From: a virus
DNA length: 36,503 bases
Virus record (IMG/VR): IMGVR_UViG_3300027969_000230
Coordinates: 1-36,503 of that record
Direction: 5' to 3' (one strand)
Every line of letters begins with the position of its first letter. The stretch's first letter is position 1. Position numbers and translations under genes: made by a program. Of this stretch, positions 21,449 to 29,617 are shown piece by piece. A model generated the notes under the pieces. The model worked only from the letters and a program-made list of their open reading frames with translations. It searched no databases and was not told where the DNA came from.

Positions 21449-21706
21449 ATGAACGAAACGTCAATTGTAGGTATAGTTTTAGCGCTAATTGGTATTCTTA
21501 AAGGTAAAGATATTTGGGAATTCTTTAAGCACCGAGCTGATGTTAAAAGTAAATCAACTGATAAAGTTATTGAAGTATATGAAAAGCAATTAAATAATTG
21601 CGAAACCAAGGTTCAGAATCTTGAAAGTAAGAATGAACTGTTATCTAAACGGTTTGAAGCTAAGTTAAAGAGTAGAGGCACTAAAAAACCTGAAAATAAA
21701 GCTTAG
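21449..21706 (+). CDS. Second membrane/coiled-coil protein
   Basis: The 85-residue protein has a hydrophobic N-terminus (MNETSIVGIVLALIGILKGK) and a long charged helical region (about 35-75, YEKQLNNCETKVQNLESKNE). It follows its neighbour of like design by 16 bases. It might be a holin partner or spanin. Not assignable beyond topology. Confidence 0.6.
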   Translation: MNETSIVGIVLALIGILKGKDIWEFFKHRADVKSKSTDKVIEVYEKQLNNCETKVQNLESKNELLSKRFEAKLKSRGTKKPENKA

Positions 21707-21759
21707 TCAATTAGAACCAAATTTTAGAAATTGAGTATTATAGTATAAAATAATATTCA

Positions 21760-22005
21760 ATGGAGCAAAATGTCAGAGTGGGACTTGAAAACTCAAGCCC
21801 AATTATTTGCGAGTCGTGCGGTGGAGACACCTTTAGCGAAGCAACCTATTTACGAAAAATTTCAAAATTATTAACTGGATCGCCGGAAGATATGATTGTA
21901 CCGGTTCCAACATTTATATGTACCAAATGCGGTCATGTGAATACTCAATTTCAAGTAAAGGATGCCAAGGCTCAACCTACTGACTCTCCTAAAATAATTT
22001 CATAA
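21760..22005 (+). CDS. Zinc-ribbon protein
   Basis: The 81-residue protein has two CxxC knuckles, CESCGGDTF at about 18-26 and CTKCGHVN at about 53-60, forming one treble-clef/zinc-ribbon. Between them lies LRKISKLLTGSPEDMIVPVP. Small ribbons of this kind occur in T4-like phages, often near replication or transcription genes; role unknown. A -10-like box (AGTATAAAATAAT) is at about 21742. Confidence 0.75.
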   Translation: MEQNVRVGLENSSPIICESCGGDTFSEATYLRKISKLLTGSPEDMIVPVPTFICTKCGHVNTQFQVKDAKAQPTDSPKIIS

Positions 22006-22006
22006 C

Positions 22007-22690
22007 ATGGAGATAACATTTATATCAGACACACATTGGCTAGTTTCGGATCAATCTAAGATAGAAGAATTAAATGAGCTTTTACCTGGTGGCCCAATTT
22101 TGGTACACGCAGGAGATGTAAGCGGCAGAGGTACGGAAAGAGAGATTAGACTCTTCTTGGATTGGTTTCACAAGCTACCTTACATGCATAAAATCTTAAT
22201 TGCAGGCAATCATGACTTCTTTTTTGAAGTTGCAAAACCTGAAGAGGTTCAAGCTCTACTTGCTGAATATCCTGGAATTACCTACTTAAACGATAGTGGA
22301 GTTACCATTGAAGATATAAAATTTTGGGGTAGTCCAGTAACACCGGAGTTTCATAATTGGGCATTTAATCGTTTTGAAAATGAAATTGGTGCCCATTGGG
22401 CTCTTATTCCTGAAGAAGTTGATGTCCTAATAACCCATGGCCCGCCTCACGGAGTTCTAGATAAAACAATCAGAGAAGGTTGGAGTGTTGGTTGTAAACA
22501 ATTACTCGCAAAGGTTGATCAAGTTAAACCACAAGTTCATGTATTTGGGCATATTCATGAAGGCATGGGTCAAATTAAAATTGGCAATACCCTTTTTATT
22601 AATGCATCAGTTGTTGATGAGCGTTACTCAATGTACTATGAGAATCCTCCAATTGTTAACATTGAACCAAAAGACAAAACTTTAGTATAA
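22007..22690 (+). CDS. Calcineurin-like metallophosphoesterase
   Basis: The 227-residue protein contains all the family motifs in order: FISDTHW (residues 4-10), HAGDVSGRG, IAGNHDFFF, ITHGPPHG and VFGHIHEGMG. These hold the two metal ions of the calcineurin/MPPED-type phosphoesterases. Substrates include nucleotides and cyclic nucleotides as well as phosphoproteins; the sequence does not choose. It starts one base after the zinc-ribbon gene, and a small membrane gene follows. Confidence 0.9.
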   Translation: MEITFISDTHWLVSDQSKIEELNELLPGGPILVHAGDVSGRGTEREIRLFLDWFHKLPYMHKILIAGNHDFFFEVAKPEEVQALLAEYPGITYLNDSGVTIEDIKFWGSPVTPEFHNWAFNRFENEIGAHWALIPEEVDVLITHGPPHGVLDKTIREGWSVGCKQLLAKVDQVKPQVHVFGHIHEGMGQIKIGNTLFINASVVDERYSMYYENPPIVNIEPKDKTLV

Positions 22691-22700
22691 TAATATAGAG

Positions 22701-22922
22701 ATGGATCAATTAGAAAACAAAAGAACTTATTCATTTAACCTTGGTGGGTTATATCCAGTCATTGCCTTTTGTACGGCAATGATAGGTTACACAATTCACA
22801 ATAGCATATTTTGGAGTATCATAGATTTCTTTTTTGCTCCATTTGCTTGGATGAAATGGTTGATCATGCATCAAGTAAATATTACAATCATTAAGGAAAC
22901 GTTTTCCTTTTTTATACAATAG
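22701..22922 (+). CDS. Small membrane protein
   Basis: The 73-residue protein has hydrophobic stretches at about residues 14-33 and 35-55, is rich in Phe, Trp and Ile, and ends KETFSFFIQ. A -10-like TATAATA lies just before it (22686-22692). No family is recognised. tRNA-Ser follows 12 bases after its stop. Confidence 0.55.
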   Translation: MDQLENKRTYSFNLGGLYPVIAFCTAMIGYTIHNSIFWSIIDFFFAPFAWMKWLIMHQVNITIIKETFSFFIQ

Positions 22923-22934
22923 TTCTTTACATAC

Positions 22935-23024
22935 GGAGAGGTACCAAAGCGGTTTACTGGACCAGTCTTGAAAACTGGCGATCTTGAAAGGGATCCGTGA
23001 GTTCGAATCTCACCCTCTCCGCCA
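22935..23024 (+). tRNA. tRNA-Ser(TGA)
   Basis: A class II cloverleaf with acceptor GGAGAGG/CCTCTCC, anticodon loop CTTGAAA (anticodon TGA), a long variable arm and T-arm GTTCGAATC. CCA is encoded at 23022-23024. It stands alone, about 6 kb from the main tRNA array. Confidence 0.93.
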
Positions 23025-23043
23025 CATTTAATAATAAAGCCCA

Positions 23044-23727
23044 ATGATTAAAAACAGAACACCATACCTTGGTAAAATTAGACTTAAGTTTGAAAAGTTT
23101 CCTTACTATTCAGGAAAAGACAAACTAAATAAAGTCCATCTAAACTTGGGCTTTACTAAATTAGTAAGTCGTATAACTCCATTTAGGGATTTTAGAGGTT
23201 GGATTGTAAATCCTGAATGTATTAAATTAATAGAGGAGAATACTGGCCTAAAGATAAAGACTCGCACAGTCGATCACCATGGCCAAGGAGGTGAGTTTGT
23301 TCTTTACCATTCAAGTATACACCCTGACGGTCATTACGTGGGATCTATTGAAGAGGGCTGGTGGTATTATAATAATAAGTTAAGAGCGACTAAAGGCTCG
23401 CATCCACATACTGCATGGCATAAAGAAAAGAAAAGATGGGTTGGGTATTCGCATAGAGCTTCTCAGTCTTTCGGTAAAGGCGATAAACTATTTACTGAGA
23501 CCTGGACTATCCCAGTTGAAGATTTATTAAGCTATGACCGTTACTATATTAAACACATTGATCAGTTTTATATTGAACGCTTGGCAAAAACTGAAGCAGA
23601 CGAAGAATTAACCCTTGAGAAATGGGCTACTGGATATGTTCCATTTAAACTTAGGGGAGCTAAAACAATTCATTCATACGAACAGGCCTATGAAGCAGCT
23701 GTTAACTTTGCAAAATATATTGGCTAA
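23044..23727 (+). CDS. Hypothetical protein with SHRA motif
   Basis: The 227-residue protein begins MIKNRTPYLGKIRLKFEKFP. A striking central part reads WWYYNNKLRATKGSHPHTAW followed by KKRWVGYSHRASQSFGKGD. I recall 'W.GYSHRA..FG.GD' from uncharacterised phage proteins. The two His-rich stretches might bind metal or nucleic acid, but no family is known to me. It starts 20 bases after tRNA-Ser and directly abuts the next gene. Confidence 0.65.
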   Translation: MIKNRTPYLGKIRLKFEKFPYYSGKDKLNKVHLNLGFTKLVSRITPFRDFRGWIVNPECIKLIEENTGLKIKTRTVDHHGQGGEFVLYHSSIHPDGHYVGSIEEGWWYYNNKLRATKGSHPHTAWHKEKKRWVGYSHRASQSFGKGDKLFTETWTIPVEDLLSYDRYYIKHIDQFYIERLAKTEADEELTLEKWATGYVPFKLRGAKTIHSYEQAYEAAVNFAKYIG

Positions 23728-23988
23728 ATGAAGAAAGGTTCCCAAATCCGTGCTGAAATACTGGACAAGGACTTACGTAACTTGGCTGCAGAATTCGTAG
23801 AGAAATTAGAAACTGACCCATACCAGCCTGGCGTGGTCCACCCACAAATATACCCAGACGATTTACAAGAAGTTGTCGAAGACCTTTTCTATATCAGGGG
23901 TTATTCGGAAGCAACCATTAAAATCTTTAGAAATAAGGATGGCGTTTCAATTAAGGTTGAAGTATTAGACCGAGCTGGAAATAAATAA
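23728..23988 (+). CDS. Small hypothetical protein
   Basis: The 86-residue protein begins MKKGSQIRAEILDKDLRNLA, immediately after the previous stop. It is mixed helix and strand (YSEATIKIFRNKDGVSIKVEV). No motif is recognised. A targeted-protein pair follows 18 bases later. Confidence 0.6.
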   Translation: MKKGSQIRAEILDKDLRNLAAEFVEKLETDPYQPGVVHPQIYPDDLQEVVEDLFYIRGYSEATIKIFRNKDGVSIKVEVLDRAGNK

Positions 23989-24006
23989 CTGAAAGTTATT
24001 ACCCTA

Positions 24007-24561
24007 GTGAAAGCTAAGAAATTTAAACAATTTGTAACCGAAGCAATTAAGCGTAGATCTGCTAGTATCAGTGTTGACGTAGAAGAGTGTGTATTTGTTA
24101 TTAATGATACCATTTATTTTATGACAGTTGAACTTGATGGAACGGTTGACCATGAACCAGCAGATTCGTCAGTTGGACTATCTGCTTCAACTTATGTAGA
24201 CGAGTGGTGGTTAAATAGTATTCCTTTTTGTGAAAAATTCACAGATCCAAAAATTAACCAACAAGTATTAGCTGAAATCTCTAATATCATAAATGATATA
24301 ACTGGCCTTCGTGAATTAGACTTAGTTGCTGATTCAGTTGAAAAAGCGGTAAGCGACTATCTTTGGAAGGCCTTAAATGAGTATCCAATGGAAGAGGTGC
24401 CTGATGCTGAACTATCTCAAGTAACGTCAATCCTAGCTAAACAAATTGATGACTCTAGTTATAGGAATTTATTATATCAAGATTTAACTGGAAACTTTGA
24501 CGAACGAGCTACTAGGGAATTAGATAATGAAGTTGAACATTATGATAACGGCCGATGGTAA
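24007..24561 (+). CDS. Putative capsid-targeted protein, tandem paralogue 1
   Basis: The 184-residue protein starts at a GTG and reads MKAKKFKQFVTE followed by A, a clear targeting-like module. The body is acidic and matches the next gene: VFVINDTIYFM, DEWWLNSIPFCEKFTDPKIN, ITGLRELDLVAD, MEEV and a helical end. The pair arose by tandem duplication. LRELDLV resembles the DLGL motif of the 3579-6679 genes. No enzyme family is recognised. Confidence 0.65.
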   Translation: MKAKKFKQFVTEAIKRRSASISVDVEECVFVINDTIYFMTVELDGTVDHEPADSSVGLSASTYVDEWWLNSIPFCEKFTDPKINQQVLAEISNIINDITGLRELDLVADSVEKAVSDYLWKALNEYPMEEVPDAELSQVTSILAKQIDDSSYRNLLYQDLTGNFDERATRELDNEVEHYDNGRW

Positions 24562-25118
24562 TGAAAGCTAAAAACTTTAAACAATTTGTAACTGAAGCAA
24601 GTCAGTTTCCAGCCACTAGAGATGTTCATGTAGCCTTTGAGGACCTGGTATTTGTCATTAACCAAATCATCTATCGTATGGGTATTGAAATTGCAGCGAA
24701 GGTTGGTGACCGTGATGATGAAGAGATCCGACATTTTGGGTCTAGATATTTTGCTGAAGACTGGTGGCTGTACAATATTCATTATTGCGAAAAGTTTAAA
24801 GATCCCGAAATTAATAATCTTATCTTAACTGAACTTGCTGAAGCAACAAATGATATATTAGGGCTTGGAGAATTAGGCCTAACCGATGCATCTCAAAAAG
24901 ACATACAGTCCAGTATTATAGATGAGGCATTTAGTAAATACTCAATGGAAGAGGTCTCTAGTGCTGACCATGATCAAGTAGAGTCAATTTTAACTGATCA
25001 GTTAAAAAATGACAAATATACTGAAATTTTATATAAGTCAAATGATACTTTTGCTCAGCAACTTAATAATATTCTAGCCGACGAAATTGGTGATTTAAAC
25101 GGAACTGATGATTACTAA
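24561..25118 (+). CDS. Putative capsid-targeted protein, tandem paralogue 2
   Basis: I place the start at the ATG at 24561, which overlaps the previous stop, so that the protein begins MKAKNFKQFVTE followed by A exactly like its neighbour; an ATG at 24555 would add two residues. The 185-residue body aligns with paralogue 1 (VFVINQIIYRM, EDWWLYNIHYCEKFKDPEIN, ILGLGELGLTD, MEEV) but is diverged, so the duplication is not recent. Acidic, no known domain. Confidence 0.65.
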   Translation: MKAKNFKQFVTEASQFPATRDVHVAFEDLVFVINQIIYRMGIEIAAKVGDRDDEEIRHFGSRYFAEDWWLYNIHYCEKFKDPEINNLILTELAEATNDILGLGELGLTDASQKDIQSSIIDEAFSKYSMEEVSSADHDQVESILTDQLKNDKYTEILYKSNDTFAQQLNNILADEIGDLNGTDDY

Positions 25119-25129
25119 GATTGGCTTAA

Positions 25130-25139
25130 TATAAATAAC
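25130..25139 (+). promoter_or_regulatory. T4-type late promoter
   Basis: TATAAATAAC, an exact late box, 20 bases before the next targeted-protein gene. Confidence 0.65.
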
Positions 25140-25159
25140 CTAAAATAATTAAAACACTC

Positions 25160-25708
25160 ATGCAAATGTTAAAATTTACACAATTTGTAAACGAAGCTCA
25201 AATTAAAGATAAAGCGCTTGTTTCAAAATTGGATAGAATCCATGAAATTAAAGAAAGACTTAAAGAACTAACTGCTGAAACCAAGTCAATTGAAGGCGAA
25301 TTAAAAGAGTTTGATGCTAGTATTAAACCAGTATTTGATGCAATGAAAGTCTTAAATGATAAATTGGCCTTAACTGAGAAGTACGTAATTAAGATTACTA
25401 GATACGGTGGAGAAGGTACGTCAATTGCATATGGTAAAGCAGTTGAACAAGCTCTTACTCAAGTTGATGAAGCTGCTCAAGCAATTATTAACGAATGTGT
25501 TAGAGTAAATACTGCAGTAACTAGTGTAAAACACTCTTATGATATTCAAAAGGTTGAAGAATCTAAATTATCTGATAAAGTAAGGGCAGTAGTTGCTAAA
25601 CTATCTGATAAAATTAAATCGGCGGTTGAGAAATTCAAATCAGTATTTGCAACTAAGACAGCTAAGATTGATCAAGCTAACCAAAAATTAGCAGGTATCG
25701 TAAAGTAA
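25160..25708 (+). CDS. Putative capsid-targeted coiled-coil protein
   Basis: The 182-residue protein begins MQMLKFTQFVNE followed by A; an internal ATG two codons on would give MLKFTQFVNE. Cleavage after E12 would leave a Lys-rich protein with long helices: KLDRIHEIKERLKELTAE at about 24-41, and LSDKVRAVVAKLSDKIKS near 143-160. The basic, helical body is the most like T4 internal proteins IPII/IPIII in character. A late promoter and a run of virion genes follow this logic. Family otherwise unknown. Confidence 0.65.
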   Translation: MQMLKFTQFVNEAQIKDKALVSKLDRIHEIKERLKELTAETKSIEGELKEFDASIKPVFDAMKVLNDKLALTEKYVIKITRYGGEGTSIAYGKAVEQALTQVDEAAQAIINECVRVNTAVTSVKHSYDIQKVEESKLSDKVRAVVAKLSDKIKSAVEKFKSVFATKTAKIDQANQKLAGIVK

Positions 25709-25735
25709 TTACACCAAAAAAAGAAATATCGAACA

Positions 25736-28075
25736 ATGTCAATATTAAAAACCACGCTAAAAGTTGAGTCAACTACCCTATTTCCAACTCCGACTGCACT
25801 TACTAATGTAAATAATAATGCAGAGATTGCTGACAGTAATTTTGGAAAGATTGCAGTTAATCACTTAACTCCTGCCTATTTAGTTACTGGAGACTTAGGT
25901 GCAAAAGGAACCTTCCTATATGTAAAAGCATCAGTGACTAATGGTCCTGAGATTGCAGTTAATATTTACGGAGATGATGCAGAAACTCCAGTGGTAACTG
26001 TATTTACTGGCGATACTGGCTTTATTCCAGTTACTGCAACTCAAGGTAAATTATATGCTAAAACAACTTACGGTACTGCTAACTTAGAATATTTTGTTGG
26101 AAGCCGTGGAGAAGATCTTGGTCAATTTACGCTAGTATATCATTTAGATAATACGCCTGGTACTACTTGGAAGTATTTTGTAGTTGATGCAAACAGTGGA
26201 GTTGCTTCTAAGTTATATGATACTGGCTTTGCTAAAGCAGATTACAATATGGACGGTTACGAAAGTGGCGTACAAAATGCAGGAATTGTTTTTAGACTAA
26301 ACGGCAATGGCCCAGCTGACGAATTATTCTTAACTGATAAAACTGGAGCTCCGCTATTTGGACACGGTCTTACCGTTGATTATGATAATTGGTGGTCGTT
26401 AGACGGTAAAGGAATTCTATGGACATACGTAACTGCAACCGGTTGGAGACTGTCTTATTATAACGGTAATGAAGTTTATCATCATGATTTTGTTGGAGCA
26501 AGCGGTATCGATATTGAAACTAACTGGGATAATTGCTCAGCAAATGGAACCGTTGCTGCCTATATTTACAATCATAACGGTATTAGTAATCAAGAGGCAA
26601 TCTATTTAATTAAAGACGATCAAAAGAGCCTAATTACTGATATTAATACAGATACGTATATTTATGCAGATGCTGCAACCTATACATTTGCTAACTATTT
26701 TATTGTAACTCTGTATGATGATGATAACGGATACTATACTGGCCTTAAAATCTTTGATACAAGTGGAAGCTTATTAAAATCGGTTAATTTAACTCCAAAT
26801 ACATATAACAGTATGTCATGGGATTTCTATGGTACTGGACATTGGCAGGGTTACTTGTATAATTATAGTGACACAGCGGTTGACTATTTAATGTTTAACT
26901 ATAACCAGTCAACTGGTGTTCTAATTGGAGAAGGTCTTGACTGGACTCATGAAAAGGGTTCTAATTTTCCTGACGTAAATGTTGAATATAATAATTATTC
27001 TCCAACTGGTACTGAAGGTGCTAAAGCTGAATCAATCGCCATATTATTTTATAATGAAGATGACAATGATTATGATTTAATTACTCCAGTTCTTATAGAT
27101 TATTTAGATATTCATTATGTAATTGGAAATTCAACTACTGCAAATAAACAGGTAATACACTCTGACCCAGGCACAGACTATTGGGTTAACTTAAATCTGG
27201 AAATTAATGATACGAGCATTCAGATGCTTACTCAATATGATGACTATGAAGGTGGACCTCTGTATGCAGTTAATTTTACAACCACTGGTTCAACTCAATA
27301 TGTATTAGTACAGGACATGACTACCTATACTCCTGGAAATTCATGGGATTTTTATGCAACTGGAGACTATCGACTATTCCAATACAGCAATCAGGCATTA
27401 GATAAAACAATTTATAAAGTAATCTCAGGTACAACTATCCTAGATACTCTTACTATTGATAATGCATATGAAACAAATTGGAGAACTCAACTAAATTCAA
27501 TCTTCATTCGTACTTGGAATCTAATCGGAACTCAAAAGTGCTGGTATTTTAATACAGTTACGGGTAAATTTGTTCAACTTCCTAAATTCTATTCACAAAG
27601 AGGTTATGCAAATATTACTGCAACTGATGGACTTAAACCTAACTATATGATATTAATTTCACCAAGCTATTGGAGAGATGATAATAAATGGGCAGCAAGA
27701 ATGTTGGTAAATGGAGTGGTTAGTGCTGAGGTTATTATTTTAGACGAATCAGTTGTTAATATTGGGGACTGGAACTGGTACCTTACTCCTCAAGGTTTTT
27801 GGTTCTTATATCAAGATTCAGATAACTTAGACAAATGGATAATTAAAGGGTTTGACCATTCATTAACCTCAACCTATACAATAAATACTGATTGTAAATA
27901 TTGGAGTTGGGACGATGACTATAATAATATTAATATGTTTGCATTTAGACCAGAATCAGGTTCTCTTGAATGGAACATATTTAACCTAGGTTCATTAATT
28001 AATTACAAAAAGTATATTGGTATAGATGATTTTGATCCAACCTATGTTATTAATGATTGGAACTATATTTACTAA
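25736..28075 (+). CDS. Large virion-like protein with propeller-type repeats
   Basis: The 779-residue protein has an N-terminal domain of ~125 residues (MSILKTTLKVESTTLFPTPT to YFVGSRGED) shared with the 135-residue protein at 28469. The rest is Tyr/Trp/Asp-rich with recurring blocks around Trp: NWWSLDGKGILWTYVTATGW, SMSWDFYGTGHWQGYLYNYS, NSWDFYATGDYRLFQYSNQ and NWYLTPQGFWFLYQDSD. These suggest a beta-propeller or a repetitive beta structure of a tail fibre or host-binding protein. It is the longest gene in the window. The fold is inferred from repeats. Confidence 0.7.
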   Translation: MSILKTTLKVESTTLFPTPTALTNVNNNAEIADSNFGKIAVNHLTPAYLVTGDLGAKGTFLYVKASVTNGPEIAVNIYGDDAETPVVTVFTGDTGFIPVTATQGKLYAKTTYGTANLEYFVGSRGEDLGQFTLVYHLDNTPGTTWKYFVVDANSGVASKLYDTGFAKADYNMDGYESGVQNAGIVFRLNGNGPADELFLTDKTGAPLFGHGLTVDYDNWWSLDGKGILWTYVTATGWRLSYYNGNEVYHHDFVGASGIDIETNWDNCSANGTVAAYIYNHNGISNQEAIYLIKDDQKSLITDINTDTYIYADAATYTFANYFIVTLYDDDNGYYTGLKIFDTSGSLLKSVNLTPNTYNSMSWDFYGTGHWQGYLYNYSDTAVDYLMFNYNQSTGVLIGEGLDWTHEKGSNFPDVNVEYNNYSPTGTEGAKAESIAILFYNEDDNDYDLITPVLIDYLDIHYVIGNSTTANKQVIHSDPGTDYWVNLNLEINDTSIQMLTQYDDYEGGPLYAVNFTTTGSTQYVLVQDMTTYTPGNSWDFYATGDYRLFQYSNQALDKTIYKVISGTTILDTLTIDNAYETNWRTQLNSIFIRTWNLIGTQKCWYFNTVTGKFVQLPKFYSQRGYANITATDGLKPNYMILISPSYWRDDNKWAARMLVNGVVSAEVIILDESVVNIGDWNWYLTPQGFWFLYQDSDNLDKWIIKGFDHSLTSTYTINTDCKYWSWDDDYNNINMFAFRPESGSLEWNIFNLGSLINYKKYIGIDDFDPTYVINDWNYIY

Positions 28076-28109
28076 TACTTAGAAATTAAAAAAGAAAAAA
28101 TATAACACT

Positions 28110-28448
28110 ATGAATTACATAATAACCGCAACAATATTCGATCAAATCAATATTGCAACTAGCGATCCTGGAAAAGAAAGAATTGTTCCTGCTCCAAAAT
28201 TAGTAAAGCAGATGGCTGACAAATCTTCATACAATATTAATGCCGGCAAAGATATTAAATTTACGGGCGCTGAACTTAAGGCTAAAATTAAAGCTGACCT
28301 TAAATTAGCAGACACAATTATTGATGTTACTCTTAAAACTGGAGACGGTAAGATTGTAGCTGATGATGTAGCTTGTGAAGCTTACGGAATTAAATTTGAG
28401 GCAACTAACGCCTATGTAGCACCAGTTACTCCAGTAAAAACTGTTTAA
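28110..28448 (+). CDS. Small virion-cluster protein
   Basis: The 112-residue protein begins MNYIITATIFDQINIATSDP, has a Lys/Asp-rich middle (GKDIKFTGAELKAKIKADLK) and ends with VAPVTPVKTV. It lies between two proteins that share the LKTTL N-terminal domain, so it is probably a structural accessory. No family is recognised. Confidence 0.6.
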   Translation: MNYIITATIFDQINIATSDPGKERIVPAPKLVKQMADKSSYNINAGKDIKFTGAELKAKIKADLKLADTIIDVTLKTGDGKIVADDVACEAYGIKFEATNAYVAPVTPVKTV

Positions 28449-28468
28449 TTAAAAAATATTAAAACTAA

Positions 28469-28876
28469 ATGTCAACTCTTAAAACCACACTCATATTTGA
28501 ATCGGCTGCTTTATTTCCAACGCCAATGTCATTTACTAAAATTGCAACTGAAACCTTAACTGGTACCTATGCATCATTTCAAACCAATACATTGGCTGCA
28601 GGTTCTTTAGAAACCTTATTTGAAACTAATGAATCAATTGGAAACTCTGGTGTTCTGTATTTTTATGCAAATGCAGCTTCGGCTAATACAAAACCAATTG
28701 ACTTAGTTATTGATAATAAAAGTACAAGCCAATCTTATTTTGTTAGACTAATTCCTGGAGATATAACCTATTTGCCAGTATTTGCAGCAGACTATGCAGG
28801 TATCAAAATTTCAGCAAGAAATAACGATCCTAGTAATACAGCAGCTCTTACCTATTTTTATGGATCTAAAGACTAA
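28469..28876 (+). CDS. Stand-alone copy of the LKTTL N-terminal domain
   Basis: The 135-residue protein (MSTLKTTLIFESAALFPTPM to LTYFYGSKD) aligns along its whole length with residues 1-125 of the protein at 25736: same start, FPTP, and the ending xYFxGSxD. It lacks any C-terminal domain, so it may be a capsid or tail decoration protein, or a docking part for other fibres. Confidence 0.7.
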   Translation: MSTLKTTLIFESAALFPTPMSFTKIATETLTGTYASFQTNTLAAGSLETLFETNESIGNSGVLYFYANAASANTKPIDLVIDNKSTSQSYFVRLIPGDITYLPVFAADYAGIKISARNNDPSNTAALTYFYGSKD

Positions 28877-28900
28877 TTAAAACCTTTTCTAAAAAAGTGG

Positions 28901-28921
28901 TATAATAGCTTTATAAATAAC
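28901..28921 (+). promoter_or_regulatory. Paired extended -10 and late promoter
   Basis: GTGGTATAATAG is followed 11 bp on by TATAAATAAC (28912-28921). It drives the small GTG-start gene and possibly the start of the tRNA array, if the terminator at 29097 is passed. Confidence 0.65.
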
Positions 28922-28942
28922 AAGACAAACATTCAAACACTC

Positions 28943-29074
28943 GTGCAACAAACTACAAAAATATCAAAAAATACACAAAACTGGAATCAGTATCCGGCAG
29001 GCACAGCTAATGTGATTGCAATAGAAACGATTAAAGATTTTGGGGTATTGCGAGGTTTAAGTAGACAGAGTTAA
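28943..29074 (+). CDS. Very small protein with GTG start
   Basis: A 43-residue frame begins at GTG 28943 (QQTTKISKNTQNWNQYPAG after the start residue) and ends at TAA 29074 (VLRGLSRQS). It lies neatly between a double promoter and a strong terminator, which supports it as a gene. It contains the ordered phrase NWNQYPAGTANVIAIE. No function is known. Confidence 0.6.
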   Translation: MQQTTKISKNTQNWNQYPAGTANVIAIETIKDFGVLRGLSRQS

Positions 29075-29096
29075 AGAAAAATATTAACTATGAAAC

Positions 29097-29131
29097 GAAA
29101 AACCTCGAACCTAAAAAATTCGAGGTTTTTT
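29097..29131 (+). terminator. Strong Rho-independent terminator
   Basis: AAAAACCTCGAA pairs with TTCGAGGTTTTT around CCTAAAAAA and continues into T residues. It separates the small gene from the tRNA array. Confidence 0.9.
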
Positions 29132-29141
29132 GGTTTAACAT

Positions 29142-29217
29142 GGTGCGGTAGCTCAGTTGGTAGAGCAAAGGACTGAAAATCCTTGTGTCGCTGGTTCGAT
29201 TCCAGCCCGCACCACCA
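29142..29217 (+). tRNA. tRNA-Phe(GAA)
   Basis: Acceptor GGTGCGG/CCGCACC, anticodon loop CTGAAAA (GAA), T-arm GGTTCGATTCC, discriminator A, CCA encoded. Confidence 0.95.
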
Positions 29218-29220
29218 AAT

Positions 29221-29297
29221 TGGAATATAGCTCAATTGGTTAGAGCATTCGCCTGATACGCGAAAGGTTATAGGTTCGAGTCCTATTATTCCAACCA
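29221..29297 (+). tRNA. tRNA-Ile(GAT)
   Basis: Acceptor TGGAATA/TATTCCA, anticodon loop CTGATAC (GAT), normal T-arm, CCA encoded at 29295-29297. Confidence 0.93.
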
Positions 29298-29310
29298 GTT
29301 CTTTAAATAC

Positions 29311-29381
29311 ATAGGTGTAGTGCAATGGTAGCATGCCGGTCTCCAAAACCGTTGATGGAAGTTCGAATCTTTCCACCTGTG
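29311..29381 (+). tRNA. tRNA-Trp(CCA)
   Basis: Acceptor ATAGGTG/CACCTGT with one T-G pair, anticodon loop CTCCAAA (CCA), T-arm AGTTCGAATCT. CCA is not encoded. Confidence 0.9.
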
Positions 29382-29400
29382 CAAATTTTCTAAATTATAG

Positions 29401-29408
29401 TATAATAG
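29401..29408 (+). promoter_or_regulatory. -10-like box inside the tRNA array
   Basis: ATAGTATAATAG lies between tRNA-Trp and tRNA-Gln and may drive the second part of the array. Confidence 0.45.
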
Positions 29409-29453
29409 CTATTAATTAGAAATCAGGTCTTTGACATGTTGGTTATTAAAAAT

Positions 29454-29524
29454 TGTCCTGTGGTGTAACGGCAGCACGTCTGGTTTTGGTCCAGAAAATT
29501 GAGGTTCGAATCCTTGCGGGACAA
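29454..29524 (+). tRNA. tRNA-Gln(TTG)
   Basis: Acceptor TGTCCTG/CGGGACA, anticodon loop TTTTGGT (TTG), T-arm GGTTCGAATCC. CCA not encoded. Confidence 0.92.
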
Positions 29525-29537
29525 CGCAAAAATATAT

Positions 29538-29612
29538 CGCGGGGTGGTGGCAGATGGTCAGCCCGCCAGCCTCATAAGCTGGAGATCGTCGGTTCGAATC
29601 CGGCCCCCGCTA
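29538..29612 (+). tRNA. tRNA-Met(CAT), initiator-like
   Basis: The acceptor CGCGGGG pairs with CCCCGC, leaving an unpaired first position (C1 against T72). This is the kind of mismatch that marks bacterial initiator tRNA (C1-A72). Anticodon loop CTCATAA (CAT). The usual three G-C pairs in the anticodon stem are not present, so initiator identity is tentative. Confidence 0.8.
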
Positions 29613-29617
29613 CTAAA

